Assembly: GCF_014650815.1 (NCBI RefSeq)
Contig: NZ_BMVR01000005.1
Span: 372,001 to 436,000 of the forward strand
DNA: 64,000 nucleotides
Source: Streptomyces flavofungini
GTDB lineage: Bacteria; Actinomycetota; Actinomycetes; Streptomycetales; Streptomycetaceae
Direction: 5' to 3'
Shown: in pieces, positions 31,131 to 39,205 of the stretch
Layout: every line of letters starts with the position of its first letter
How positions within the stretch are numbered: position 1 is the stretch's first letter
Program-made: the position numbers and the translations under genes
The notes under the pieces: generated by a model
The model's database searches: none
The model's input: the letters and a program-made list of their open reading frames with translations, nothing else
Told to the model about the DNA's origin: nothing

Positions 31131-33248
31131 ATGCGGCGGCAAGGAGTGGGGAACCTCCCTTCGGAGACACGCGAGTTGTACGGTCGACAGCAGGAACTGG
31201 CGGAGATCCGGAGGCTGTTCGACGGCGGTGCCCGGCTCGTGACGCTGTCCGGGGTCGGCGGGGTGGGCAAGACGCGGCTCGCGCTGCGGGCCGCGCACGA
31301 GGTGCAGCCGTCCTTCCGGGACGGGGCGTGGTGGGTGGAGCTCTCGTCGCTGCGCCGGGGCGCGCTGCTCGCACATGCCGTCTCCGAGGTGCTTGCGCTG
31401 GCAGATCAGACGACGCGGCCCATGATCGATGTGCTGGCCGACTACCTGGCGGGGCGCGAGGTGCTGCTTGTCCTGGACACCTGCGAGCACCTGGTCCACG
31501 AGTGCGCGCTGGCCGCCGAGGTGCTGCTGCGGGCCGCGCCGGGGCTGCGGATCGTGGTCACCAGCCGCCGCCCTCTGGGCACGCACGCGGAGCGGCCGCT
31601 GACCGTCGACCCGCTGCCCGTACCCGAAGGCGCGGGCGCGGCGTGCGGTGGCGCGGACGCGATGGCCCTGCTGGCCGACCGGGCCGCCGAGGCGGTGCCC
31701 GGCTTCGCGGTCACCGACGCCAACCGGCCCGATCTCGTACGCCTGTGCCGCTGCCTGGACGGCCTCCCGCTCGCCATCGAACTGGCCGCGGCCCGCCTGC
31801 GGGACCTGTCCGTGGCCGAGCTGACCGAGAAGCTGGACGACCGCTTCGCCGTCCTGGGCGCCACCGACGAGGTGGTGTACGACGCCGAGCCGCCCTGGCA
31901 CCAGGCGCTGCGTACCGCGATCGGCTGGAGCCACGAACTGTGCACCCCGGCCGAACGGCTGCTCTGGGCCCGCCTTTCCGTCCTCGTCGGCGGCTTCGAC
32001 GTCGAGGCCGCTCGGGCGGTGTGCGCCGACGCGCGCCTTCCCGAGGAGGCGGTCCCGGGGCTGCTCGCCTCCCTGACGGACAAGTCGGTCGTGATGTGGG
32101 AGCCGACCGGCGGCGGCGAGCGCTACCGGATGCTCGACACCATCCGCGAGTTCGGCGCCGCCTGGCTGCGTGGTCTCGGCGAGGAGTCCACGCTGCGCCA
32201 CCGGCACCGGGACTACTTCCGGGCGCTGGCCCGGGCCGCGGATGCCGCCTGGATGGGGCCGGACCAGATCGCCTGGCACGACCGAACGACGGCCGAACAC
32301 GCCAATCTCCGCGCCGCCCTCGACTTCTGCCTCGCCGAGCGGGACGGGCGCGGTGGGCTGCAGATGGCCGGGGCGCTGTGGTTCTTCTGGTACGCCTGCG
32401 GCTTCGCCCAGGAGGGCGAGTACTACCTCGACCGGGCCCTGGACCTGGATCCGGCCCCCGGGCCGGACCGCGCCAAGGCCCTGTGGGCCCGCGGTATGGT
32501 CGGCCAGACCGTGGGTGACATGGAGACCGGCCTCCGCCTCGTCGACACCTTCCGGAAGGTTACGGCCGACGAGGCCGATGAGACCGCCCCGGTCGCCGCT
32601 GCCCTTCTCGAGGGCACCTGTCTCGCGCTGAGCGGTCGGCAGACGCAGGCAGCCGAGGCGCTCGACACGGCGCCGCGCACCCCGCCGTCCCCCGGGCGCT
32701 ACGACGCGGCGTGGTCCCTCGTCCAGGTCGCCCGGGCCTACGTCCACATCCAGCTCGGGCAGGTCGCCGAGGCCGCGGTCGTCGCGGACCGTCTCTGCGC
32801 CGTATGCGACGACCGCGGCGAGACGCACGCCCGCGCCTGGGGCGACCTCCTCCGCGCCCTCGCCGCGCTGGCCCTGGGACGGGCGGGAGAGGCCGAAGCC
32901 CATGCCCGCGACGCCCTCGACGGCAAACGCCGAGTCCACGACAGCGTCGGCATCGGCATGGCCCTCGACGTACTCGCCTCCGCGACGGTCGCGTCCGGGC
33001 ACGCCGAGCGAGCCGCCCGGTTCCTCGGCACCGCCGACCGGGTATGGCAGACCCTTGGTTCCCTCCAGATGGGAGCACCCGAACTCGTCGCCGCCCGCCA
33101 GGCGTGCGAGGCGCAGGCCCGTCAGGCCATCGGCGACGACGTCTATGAGACCGCCTTCCGCGCCAGCTACGACAGCGACCCCGACGCCGGCATCACCCAT
33201 GCCCTCCACACGCCCGGAACCGCCCCACCGCACCCTGGGATCGACTGA
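31131..33248 (+). CDS. Stand-alone STAND (NB-ARC/TPR) ATPase without effector domain, module copy A (705 aa)
   Basis: The protein opens with NLPSETRELYGRQQELAEIR, then the P-loop GVGGVGKT (41-48), Walker B VLLVLDTCEHL near 110, VVTSRRPLG and GLPLAIELAAARLRDLS near 210. These are marks of AfsR/LuxR-type NB-ARC ATPases. The C-terminal half is TPR-like helices. It ends at FRASYDSDPDAGITHALHTP without the LuxR or SARP DNA-binding domain these proteins usually carry. It may oligomerise on a signal and act through another protein, possibly the PP2C phosphatase upstream. ATG at 31131 follows GAGGAAGG. Confidence 0.88.
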   Translation: MRRQGVGNLPSETRELYGRQQELAEIRRLFDGGARLVTLSGVGGVGKTRLALRAAHEVQPSFRDGAWWVELSSLRRGALLAHAVSEVLALADQTTRPMIDVLADYLAGREVLLVLDTCEHLVHECALAAEVLLRAAPGLRIVVTSRRPLGTHAERPLTVDPLPVPEGAGAACGGADAMALLADRAAEAVPGFAVTDANRPDLVRLCRCLDGLPLAIELAAARLRDLSVAELTEKLDDRFAVLGATDEVVYDAEPPWHQALRTAIGWSHELCTPAERLLWARLSVLVGGFDVEAARAVCADARLPEEAVPGLLASLTDKSVVMWEPTGGGERYRMLDTIREFGAAWLRGLGEESTLRHRHRDYFRALARAADAAWMGPDQIAWHDRTTAEHANLRAALDFCLAERDGRGGLQMAGALWFFWYACGFAQEGEYYLDRALDLDPAPGPDRAKALWARGMVGQTVGDMETGLRLVDTFRKVTADEADETAPVAAALLEGTCLALSGRQTQAAEALDTAPRTPPSPGRYDAAWSLVQVARAYVHIQLGQVAEAAVVADRLCAVCDDRGETHARAWGDLLRALAALALGRAGEAEAHARDALDGKRRVHDSVGIGMALDVLASATVASGHAERAARFLGTADRVWQTLGSLQMGAPELVAARQACEAQARQAIGDDVYETAFRASYDSDPDAGITHALHTPGTAPPHPGID

Positions 33249-33449
33249 CCGCAGCCCCATGGAACCTGGTGGCGGACGGCTTCAACTCGGCCTCGCGAGA
33301 GTGGTGTTGGTCTCGAAGCCGGAACAGGAGCATGCTGCTGGCCGGCCGCGAGGACCAGACCGGGCGCGTCGACCAGGAGATGGCGTACGACAAGCCAGGA
33401 GCCTTCCCGCCCTCTCGGGCAGAAGGGCTTCTGACCTGCCGCTTCTCTG

Positions 33450-33490
33450 TGCCCCCGGCAGGATTCGAACCTGCGACACCCGCTTAGGAG
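33450..33490 (-). repeat. Partial tRNA-Arg(CCT): 3'-half copy, likely attachment-site remnant
   Basis: The bases match the 3' half of the intact tRNA at 42642-42714 (T arm GGATTCGAACC, variable region, and anticodon-stem side up to CGCTTAGGAG), with a single T missing. Homology then stops abruptly. A 3'-half tRNA duplicate is what integration of a mobile element into a tRNA gene leaves behind. Confidence 0.85.
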
Positions 33491-33676
33491 TTTTCCCTGA
33501 TCGAGGCTGTGAGGTGCGCAGACGTCGCCGAGGACGTTCCTGGCCTCGGGAAACTCCTCTCCGTAGTTCTCAGGTGTTCGTGGGGTTTCCCGTCCTCACA
33601 TGTGCTGGATCCGTTCTGCTCGGTGCCTCTCTGACGTGGGATCGGCTCGATGAAGCTGTGCCCGGCCCCCGGAAAG

Positions 33677-35623
33677 TCAGGCGTCGGTGTCCGCATGCCC
33701 CGATGCGGGTTCTTGCCGGCGCTGTGCGGGGTCGGGCAGCGGGAGGGAGAACCACACGGCTTTGCCACCCTGGGTGAGCAGGGCGCCCCAGGAGGAGGCC
33801 AGTTGGTCGAGGAGGGTCAGGCCGCGGCCCGACTCCTCATCGGGGCGCGCGGTCCGGGCGTGCGGCAGAACGGGGCTGCCGTCGCTGACTTCGACGTGGA
33901 GTTCGTCCCTGGTGCGGCGTAGTCGTAGCCGCAGTGGGTCGCAGGCGTGGCGCACCGAGTTGGACAGGAGCTCGGAGGCCAGTAGGCAGGCGGTGTCGGT
34001 GAGGTCTTCGCAGTCCCAGTCCTGCAGGGTGCGGCGTAGAAAGCGGCGCCCGTCGCCCACACTCGTGGGTTGTGCCGGGAGGAGCGCGGTGACGGCGGTC
34101 ACCGGTGCGGGAGGGACGCGGGCGAGCAGCAGTGTCACATCGTCGGCGTAGTCCTGGAGACCGGGCAGCAGGGAGGCGAGTACGGAGTCTGCGGCCTGTT
34201 CCAGGCAAGGGAGGTCGGCGGTGGCCTTTTCCAGGGCGATGGTGAGGGCGTCGATCTGCTCTTCGATGTCGCTGGTCGGGGTCTCGACCAGGCCGTCGGT
34301 GTACAGGGCGAGTACCGAGGCCGGTGGCACGGTCAGGCGGGTTTCCTGGTGGGGCACCTCGCCGACGCCCAGGGGCACGCTGACCGGGACCGGGAGTCTT
34401 CGGACCTGTCCGGTGGGATCCACCATCAGGACGGGCAGGTGTCCGGCGGAGCACACCGTCAGCGTGCTGTCGTCGGGGTCCAGGATCAGGTAGCAGCAGG
34501 TGACGAGCTGGTCGGGCAGTTCACTGACGACCGCGTCCAGGGCGCGCATCAGCTGCCAGGGCGGCATGCTGGTCTTGGCCAGGGCGTGGGAGGCCGAGCG
34601 CAGTTGGCCCATGACGGCAGCGGCCTCAAGCCCTCGGCCCATGACGTCACCGATCAGTACTCCCACGCGGCCGCTGCCCAGTGCGATCAGGTCGAACCAG
34701 TCCCCGCCCACACCTGGGCCCTGCCGGGCGGGAAAGTATCGGCTGGCGGTGTCCATGCCGGGCAGCGGGGCGGGTGAGCCCATCAGGCTGCGCTGCAGGG
34801 TCAGGGCTACGTGGCGTTGCTGTTCGTAGAGTTCGGCGAGCTGGGCCTCGGCCGCCTTGCGCTCGCTCACGTCCCGGATGGCCGCGGAGACCAGGGTGCC
34901 GTCCGGGGTCTCCAGGGGGCTGAGGCTGATCTCGACCGGGAACTCGGCTCCGTCCTTGCGCAGCCCGTACAGGTCCAGTCCGGCGCCCATGGGGCGCACG
35001 CGGCGGTTGCTGACGTAGCCGTGGCGGTGGGAGGGGTGGTGATGATGGAACCTCTGGGGGACCAGGATTTCCACCGGGCGTTCCAGGAGCTCTTCGCGCC
35101 GATAGCCGAACAGGGCTTCGGTCTGCGCGTTGACCAGCTGGATGATGCCCGCGTCGTCCACGATGACGATGGCGTCCGGAGCGGCTTCCAGCAGGGCTCG
35201 GAAGCGGGCATCGGCGGCTTTTCGCTCGCTGACGTCGCGCACGGCGGCAGAGATCAGGAGACCGTCGGGAGTCTGCAGCGGGCTGAGGCTGATCTCGACC
35301 GGGAACTCGGCCCCGTCCCGGCGCAGTCCGTACAGTTCGAGGTTGGCGCCCATCGGCCGGACCTGCTGGTTGCCGGAGTAGCCCAGGCGGTGTCCCGGGT
35401 GCTGGTCCCGAAAGCGGTGCGGCACCAGAATCTCGACGGGACGGCCGAGCAGTTCGTTTCGTGGATACCCGAACAGGGTCTCGGTCTGGGCGTTGACCAG
35501 ACGGATCATCCCGCCGTCGTCCACGATGACCATCGCGTCCGGAGCCGCCTCCAGCAGCGCGCGAAATGGTTCCTCGGCTACTGGGATCACACGGGGGCTC
35601 ATCCTGTGCTCGCCTTGTGCCAT
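33677..35623 (-). CDS. PAS-PAS-PP2C(SpoIIE)-HATPase sensor phosphatase (648 aa)
   Basis: Two PAS domains lie in tandem (FRALLEAAPDAMVIVDDGGM and FRALLEAAPDAIVIVDDAGI) and are so alike over about 125 residues that they must be a recent duplication. A SpoIIE phosphatase domain follows (GVGGDWFDLIALGSGRVGVL, IGDVMGRGLEAAAVM, LYTDGLVETPTSDI). Last is an anti-sigma-factor-type HATPase (ELLSNSVRHACDPLRLRLRR, then ESGRGLTLLDQLASSWG). It can therefore both phosphorylate and dephosphorylate anti-sigma antagonists in response to a bound signal. ATG at 35621-35623 and at 35600-35602 are both possible starts. Confidence 0.9.
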   Translation of the reverse strand: MAQGEHRMSPRVIPVAEEPFRALLEAAPDAMVIVDDGGMIRLVNAQTETLFGYPRNELLGRPVEILVPHRFRDQHPGHRLGYSGNQQVRPMGANLELYGLRRDGAEFPVEISLSPLQTPDGLLISAAVRDVSERKAADARFRALLEAAPDAIVIVDDAGIIQLVNAQTEALFGYRREELLERPVEILVPQRFHHHHPSHRHGYVSNRRVRPMGAGLDLYGLRKDGAEFPVEISLSPLETPDGTLVSAAIRDVSERKAAEAQLAELYEQQRHVALTLQRSLMGSPAPLPGMDTASRYFPARQGPGVGGDWFDLIALGSGRVGVLIGDVMGRGLEAAAVMGQLRSASHALAKTSMPPWQLMRALDAVVSELPDQLVTCCYLILDPDDSTLTVCSAGHLPVLMVDPTGQVRRLPVPVSVPLGVGEVPHQETRLTVPPASVLALYTDGLVETPTSDIEEQIDALTIALEKATADLPCLEQAADSVLASLLPGLQDYADDVTLLLARVPPAPVTAVTALLPAQPTSVGDGRRFLRRTLQDWDCEDLTDTACLLASELLSNSVRHACDPLRLRLRRTRDELHVEVSDGSPVLPHARTARPDEESGRGLTLLDQLASSWGALLTQGGKAVWFSLPLPDPAQRRQEPASGHADTDA

Positions 35624-36014
35624 GCCACATGTCAGCAGCAACCGGGTCCGGCACGGGCGGCTTGTCGCCAAGTGGCCGTTTGTGGACTCTCTTTGTTGGA
35701 ATAGGGGCCAGACCGTGCCCGTCGTGACGCGCACGCCACCCTGCTCGCCGCCACCGCCGCCGCCCCTCCTGCCACCACGCTCCCTGCCACCGCCCTCCCT
35801 GCCGCCGCGGCGGGCGGCGCCGAAGGGCTCTGCCACGTCGCAGCGTGTTGCGCGCCACCTGCTGTGCAGGCAAGGCGCTGTAGATCGGCCTGCGGGGTCA
35901 GCTGCCGTCGAGCATCTTGTTCATCTGGGCGCTCCACAACAGGCTCGTGGAACACCAGCGGTTCCCGCCGACGCTCCACGAGCCTGTTGTGGAGCGCCCC
36001 GCGCCAACGATCGC
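35624..36014. other. 391-bp intergenic region carrying a long inverted repeat
   Basis: Lies between two minus-strand phosphatase genes. Apart from the 25-bp inverted repeat at 35927-35999 it holds a Pro/Arg-coding GC-rich stretch (35740-35830) with no supported gene and the promoter of the PAS gene. Confidence 0.6.
35927..35999. repeat. Perfect 25-bp inverted repeat with 23-base spacer
   Basis: The arm 35927-35951 is the exact reverse complement of 35975-35999. The outer ends read GGGCGCTCCACAACAGG and the mirror. It begins 15 bases downstream of the copy-B phosphatase stop codon, so it could be its terminator. The arm length and perfect match are also compatible with the ends of a tiny mobile or recombination element. 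Confidence 0.9.
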
Positions 36015-37139
36015 CTACGGCTCCCTGCGGGCCGCGGGGTTCGAGGGCCGGGCAGCGGGCGAGGGGGTGACCATGCTGGTCGGTCGGCACAGGGCGAGCG
36101 CGATGTCGTCGGTCGGCGCGCGGCCCGTGTGCGCGGACACCATGGCGTACAGCGTGTCGAGCGCGTCGGAGGGGGAGAGCACGGCCAGTGCGTCACCGAC
36201 CCGTTCGAGGAGCGGGAAGTCGGCGCCGTTCGCGTCGCGTGCCTCGCTCAGGCCGTCGGTGTAGAACAGGAGCCGGTCCCCGCTCGTGAGATAGAAGCGG
36301 TACAGCTGCGGCTTCGGATGCAGGCCCAGCGGGGGCGCCGGCTCCAGTGGCTCCAACAACCTGACCTGCTTGCCCGCCCGTACGGGCGCGGGGTGCCCGC
36401 AGTTGACGATGCGGACCTCGCCCGGGGCGAACTCGGCGAGTACGGCGGTGACGAATTCCTCCGCGTCCAGTTCCGGGGCGAGCCTGGCGTCCAGGGCCGT
36501 CGCCAGGTCGGCGAGGCCGGGAGTGAGATAGGCAAGGTCCTTGAAGGCCCCGATGGTCGCCGCGGTGGCCCGCAGGGCGTCCAGGTCGTGGCCGCGTACG
36601 TCCCCGATGAGCAGGCGCACTCCGTACGGGGTGTGGACGACGTCGTACAGATCCCCGCACACCGACGCCCCCTGCACGGCACAGCGGTTCCGGGCGTACA
36701 CCTCGATGCCGCCGAACTCCACCGCCATCGGCCGCAGGATCGCGTTCTGGGACGCCTGCGCGACTTCGGTGGCCCGGGCCAGTGCGGCCGCGTCGGCCGT
36801 GTGCCGGGCGGCATCGCGGACGGCCAGCGTGCCGCCGACCAACAGGACGAGGAACTCGATTCCGAAACCCGGAGTCACCATGAGGCCGCTCGCGGCGCCC
36901 GCTACGAGAGCGAGTATCAGCGACGAGGCCGCCACCGCCGCGGTGCGCCGTGCGTCCAGGCGGGCGCAGGCCAGCACAGGACCGATGAGCAGTACAGCGA
37001 CTCCCAGGTGCCCACTGCCGAGACCGCTGAGGACGGCGAGCAGGCCACTCACCCCCAGCGCGAGCACCGGTCGGCTCCGGCCGCGCCAACTCCGCGTGCT
37101 CGCCTTCCGCCACCACCGCCCGACTGCCCTGACCGCCAT
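36015..37139 (-). CDS. Membrane PP2C-type (SpoIIE/RsbU-like) phosphatase, module copy B (374 aa)
   Basis: Three or four hydrophobic segments occupy residues about 23-100 (VLALGVSGLLAVLSGLGSGH, VAVLLIGPVLACARLDA, AASSLILALVAGAASGLM, FLVLLVGGTLAVRDAA). The phosphatase domain follows with CGDLYDVV, LLIGDVRGHDLDALRATA, VRIVNCGHPAPVRAG, LLFYTDGLSEARDANGADF and PTDDIALALC. It is a clear paralogue of the 30043-31026 protein. ATG at 37137-37139 is preferred over an ATG 18 codons upstream. The paired STAND ATPase lies about 2 kb away on the other strand, with the delta-60 gene between them. Confidence 0.85.
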   Translation of the reverse strand: MAVRAVGRWWRKASTRSWRGRSRPVLALGVSGLLAVLSGLGSGHLGVAVLLIGPVLACARLDARRTAAVAASSLILALVAGAASGLMVTPGFGIEFLVLLVGGTLAVRDAARHTADAAALARATEVAQASQNAILRPMAVEFGGIEVYARNRCAVQGASVCGDLYDVVHTPYGVRLLIGDVRGHDLDALRATAATIGAFKDLAYLTPGLADLATALDARLAPELDAEEFVTAVLAEFAPGEVRIVNCGHPAPVRAGKQVRLLEPLEPAPPLGLHPKPQLYRFYLTSGDRLLFYTDGLSEARDANGADFPLLERVGDALAVLSPSDALDTLYAMVSAHTGRAPTDDIALALCRPTSMVTPSPAARPSNPAARREP

Positions 37140-37434
37140 GTACGGCCCCAGCCTCCCCCTGTGTCTCGTGAGTCCGCGGCAGAATCCGGCCATTCTGGTC
37201 CAACGCGCTGCCGGGCAGGTCTGGCCGACCGGAGCGGACCGAGAGGTGGTCGGGTGTGTTCGCCGTGGTGCGGTCATGTGAGCGCCTTGCTCGAAGAAGA
37301 GGGCCTCTCGTGACATGGGCGGCCCGGGGACGGAGCCGGGGAGAACGGACTTGGGAGAGGGCGCCGTGGCGCGGCGTGCCCGCGTCCCCGCTTCGCGGGG
37401 CCGCCTCCCACGGCACCCGGGTACGGGCACGGGA

Positions 37435-37472
37435 CGGCGGTGATCCGGGATTGCCGCCCCGGATCACCGCCG
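37435..37472. terminator. Perfect 15-bp hairpin terminator of the delta-60 gene
   Basis: CGGCGGTGATCCGGG (37435-37449) pairs with CCCGGATCACCGCCG (37458-37472) over an 8-base loop, 19 bases after the delta-60 stop codon. The rest of 37140-37490 is the promoter and leader of the copy-B phosphatase. Confidence 0.9.
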
Positions 37473-37490
37473 CTGTCCTCGGTGGCCGCC

Positions 37491-38852
37491 CTACCCCTGG
37501 AGCTTGGCCAGGGCGAAGTCGAGCCCGGTGCCGCTCGATGTCGCGCCGCCGGCGATGACGATGTCGTCGCTGCCGGTCAGTGCGATGCCGCGAGCGACAT
37601 CGGCCCCGCCGGAGAAGTCGACGGTGGCGATGCCGTCCCCGCTGAAGCCGGTGTCCAGGGTGCCGTTGGAGTTGTAGCGGACGACAAGGGCGTCGCCGTC
37701 GACGGGGTCGACGGGAAACACGACGGACTCCCCGGCCAGTCCGGCGATCACGATCTTGCCGTCGCTGTCCACGGCGACATCGCGCGCCTCGTCGGCGAGC
37801 AAGGTGTGCACGTCGGTCGTGACCTTGCCGTCGCCGCTGAAGCCCGTGTCCAGGCTGCCGTCGGAGTTGTAGCGGACCACACCGGACTTGATGGGGCCTG
37901 CGATGCCGAACGGCTCGGGAGCGTCGACCGCGCCCGCGATCACGTAGTCGCCGCCGGGCGCCTGGGCGAAGCCGAACGCGAGGTCGGAGAGTCCGTTGAA
38001 GTCGGTGGTCACGATGCCGTCGCCGCTGAAAGAGGTGTCGAGGCTGCCGTCGGAGTTGTACCGGACCAGCAGGAAGTCACTGTTGGCGCTGCCCGCCGCG
38101 ATCATCTTCCCGGTGGACAGCTCCTCCAGCGCGAAGAGGTGGTCGCCGGTGCCGAAGTCCGTGATGACGATGCCGTCGCCGCCGCCGAAGCCGGTGTCCA
38201 GGGTGCCGTCGGAGTTGTAGCGGGCGATGAAGGAGTCAGCCCCGGCCGCCCCGGCCGCCAGGATCTTGCCGCCGCTCGTCAGGCTCAGGCCGCGGATGCC
38301 GTCGCCGAGTCCGCCGGTCAGGTCGGTGGTGACCTTGCCGTCCCCGCCGAAGGAGGTGTCGAGGGTGCCGTCGGAGTTGTACTTCGCCAGCGCCAGGTCG
38401 GCGATCTGCTCCCCCCCGGTGAACCCGCCCACCAGGATCTTCCCGTTGCCGGCCTCGATGACCGACCGGGCCATCGACAGGGTGTCGCCGAAGCCGGTGG
38501 TGACCTTGCCGTCGCCGCTGAAACCGGTGTCCAGCGCTCCGCTGGAGGTGTACTTGGCGACACCGAAATCGCTCGGGCCGACGCCGGGGGTGCCGAAACC
38601 CTGTCGCCCGGCGACGAACAGGGACCCGTTGGACGTACGCAGCAGGTCGTTGCCGACCTCCGGCTCCGACGGGGTGGCACCGAAGTCGGTGGTGACCTTG
38701 CCGCTGGTGCCGAAACCGGTGTCCAGGTCACCGGGCGCGGCCGCCGCGCTGGGCGCGAGGGCCATCATCAGGCCCACGGCCAGTGCGGACACGGCTGCCA
38801 CGTGGGCTCTCCACGTCGGGCGGTCTTCGAAGAGCGGGAAACGTCTGGTCAT
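37491..38852 (-). CDS. Exported delta-60 repeat protein (453 aa)
   Basis: A signal peptide (HVAAVSALAVGLMMALAPSA, cleavage near AAAAPGD) precedes seven repeats of the type (S/T)LDT(G/S)F(S/G)GDGKVTTDF, spaced 55-60 residues apart and joined by variable linkers such as ILAAGAAGADSFIARYNSDG. Delta-60 repeats form extracellular beta-propeller-like or solenoid structures. Despite its position among signalling genes it has no enzymatic motif. It is divergent from the copy-B STAND gene and ends at a strong hairpin. A cell-surface binding role is an inference. Confidence 0.9.
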   Translation of the reverse strand: MTRRFPLFEDRPTWRAHVAAVSALAVGLMMALAPSAAAAPGDLDTGFGTSGKVTTDFGATPSEPEVGNDLLRTSNGSLFVAGRQGFGTPGVGPSDFGVAKYTSSGALDTGFSGDGKVTTGFGDTLSMARSVIEAGNGKILVGGFTGGEQIADLALAKYNSDGTLDTSFGGDGKVTTDLTGGLGDGIRGLSLTSGGKILAAGAAGADSFIARYNSDGTLDTGFGGGDGIVITDFGTGDHLFALEELSTGKMIAAGSANSDFLLVRYNSDGSLDTSFSGDGIVTTDFNGLSDLAFGFAQAPGGDYVIAGAVDAPEPFGIAGPIKSGVVRYNSDGSLDTGFSGDGKVTTDVHTLLADEARDVAVDSDGKIVIAGLAGESVVFPVDPVDGDALVVRYNSNGTLDTGFSGDGIATVDFSGGADVARGIALTGSDDIVIAGGATSSGTGLDFALAKLQG

Positions 38853-39205
38853 GAGTGGGACTCCTCACGCTTGCCGAGGCGATATGCCCCCGGTACGGCG
38901 GGCACCATTCCGCGCCCTTCGCCCACGTACAACCCGCGTATCGGCGGCGCCTGGATGGGCGCCAGGGCGCGCTGACCATTCGCCGGAGCGTGCCGATGGC
39001 GACGCTCCGTAGTGCGCGCCGTGCGCTCGGCAGCCCCTCCGGTCGTGGACGGAGGCGAACCGGTCGCCACGCACCCCGAAGTGAACGGGGACGGCCAGGC
39101 GGTGCCGTGTTTCTGTCCGCATGACCGGTGCCCCGTCCTTCGGGGGTACCGCCGGAGCAGACTCAGCCAGGTTGAGTCAGGGAGGAAGCCAAGGGAGGGG
39201 GCCCC
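38853..39205. other. 353-bp divergent promoter region
   Basis: Between the delta-60 gene (leftward) and the copy-B STAND gene (rightward). Contains GGCGCC-TGGAT-GGCGCC at about 38949-38965 and a GACTCAGCCAGGTTGAGTC imperfect palindrome at 39161-39179 close to the STAND start. The latter is a possible operator. No gene supported. Confidence 0.5.

Noticed and set aside
31131..33248. Considered as a LuxR- or SARP-type transcription factor
   Set aside because: The NB-ARC core fits, but no DNA-binding domain is present at either end in either copy. The frame continues cleanly to a stop codon with no frameshifted helix-turn-helix downstream.
33269..33487. A 72-codon plus-strand frame ending VPPAGFEPATPA
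   Set aside because: The ending is the well-known translation of the reverse strand of a tRNA 3' half and so marks the tRNA fragment, not a gene.
33677..35623. Considered as a two-component sensor kinase
   Set aside because: The HATPase is of the short anti-sigma type without a DHp/His box, and a SpoIIE phosphatase domain precedes it.
35927..35999. Considered as the ends of an insertion sequence
   Set aside because: Only 23 bases lie between the arms, with no transposase and no obvious target duplication. Listed as an inverted repeat instead.
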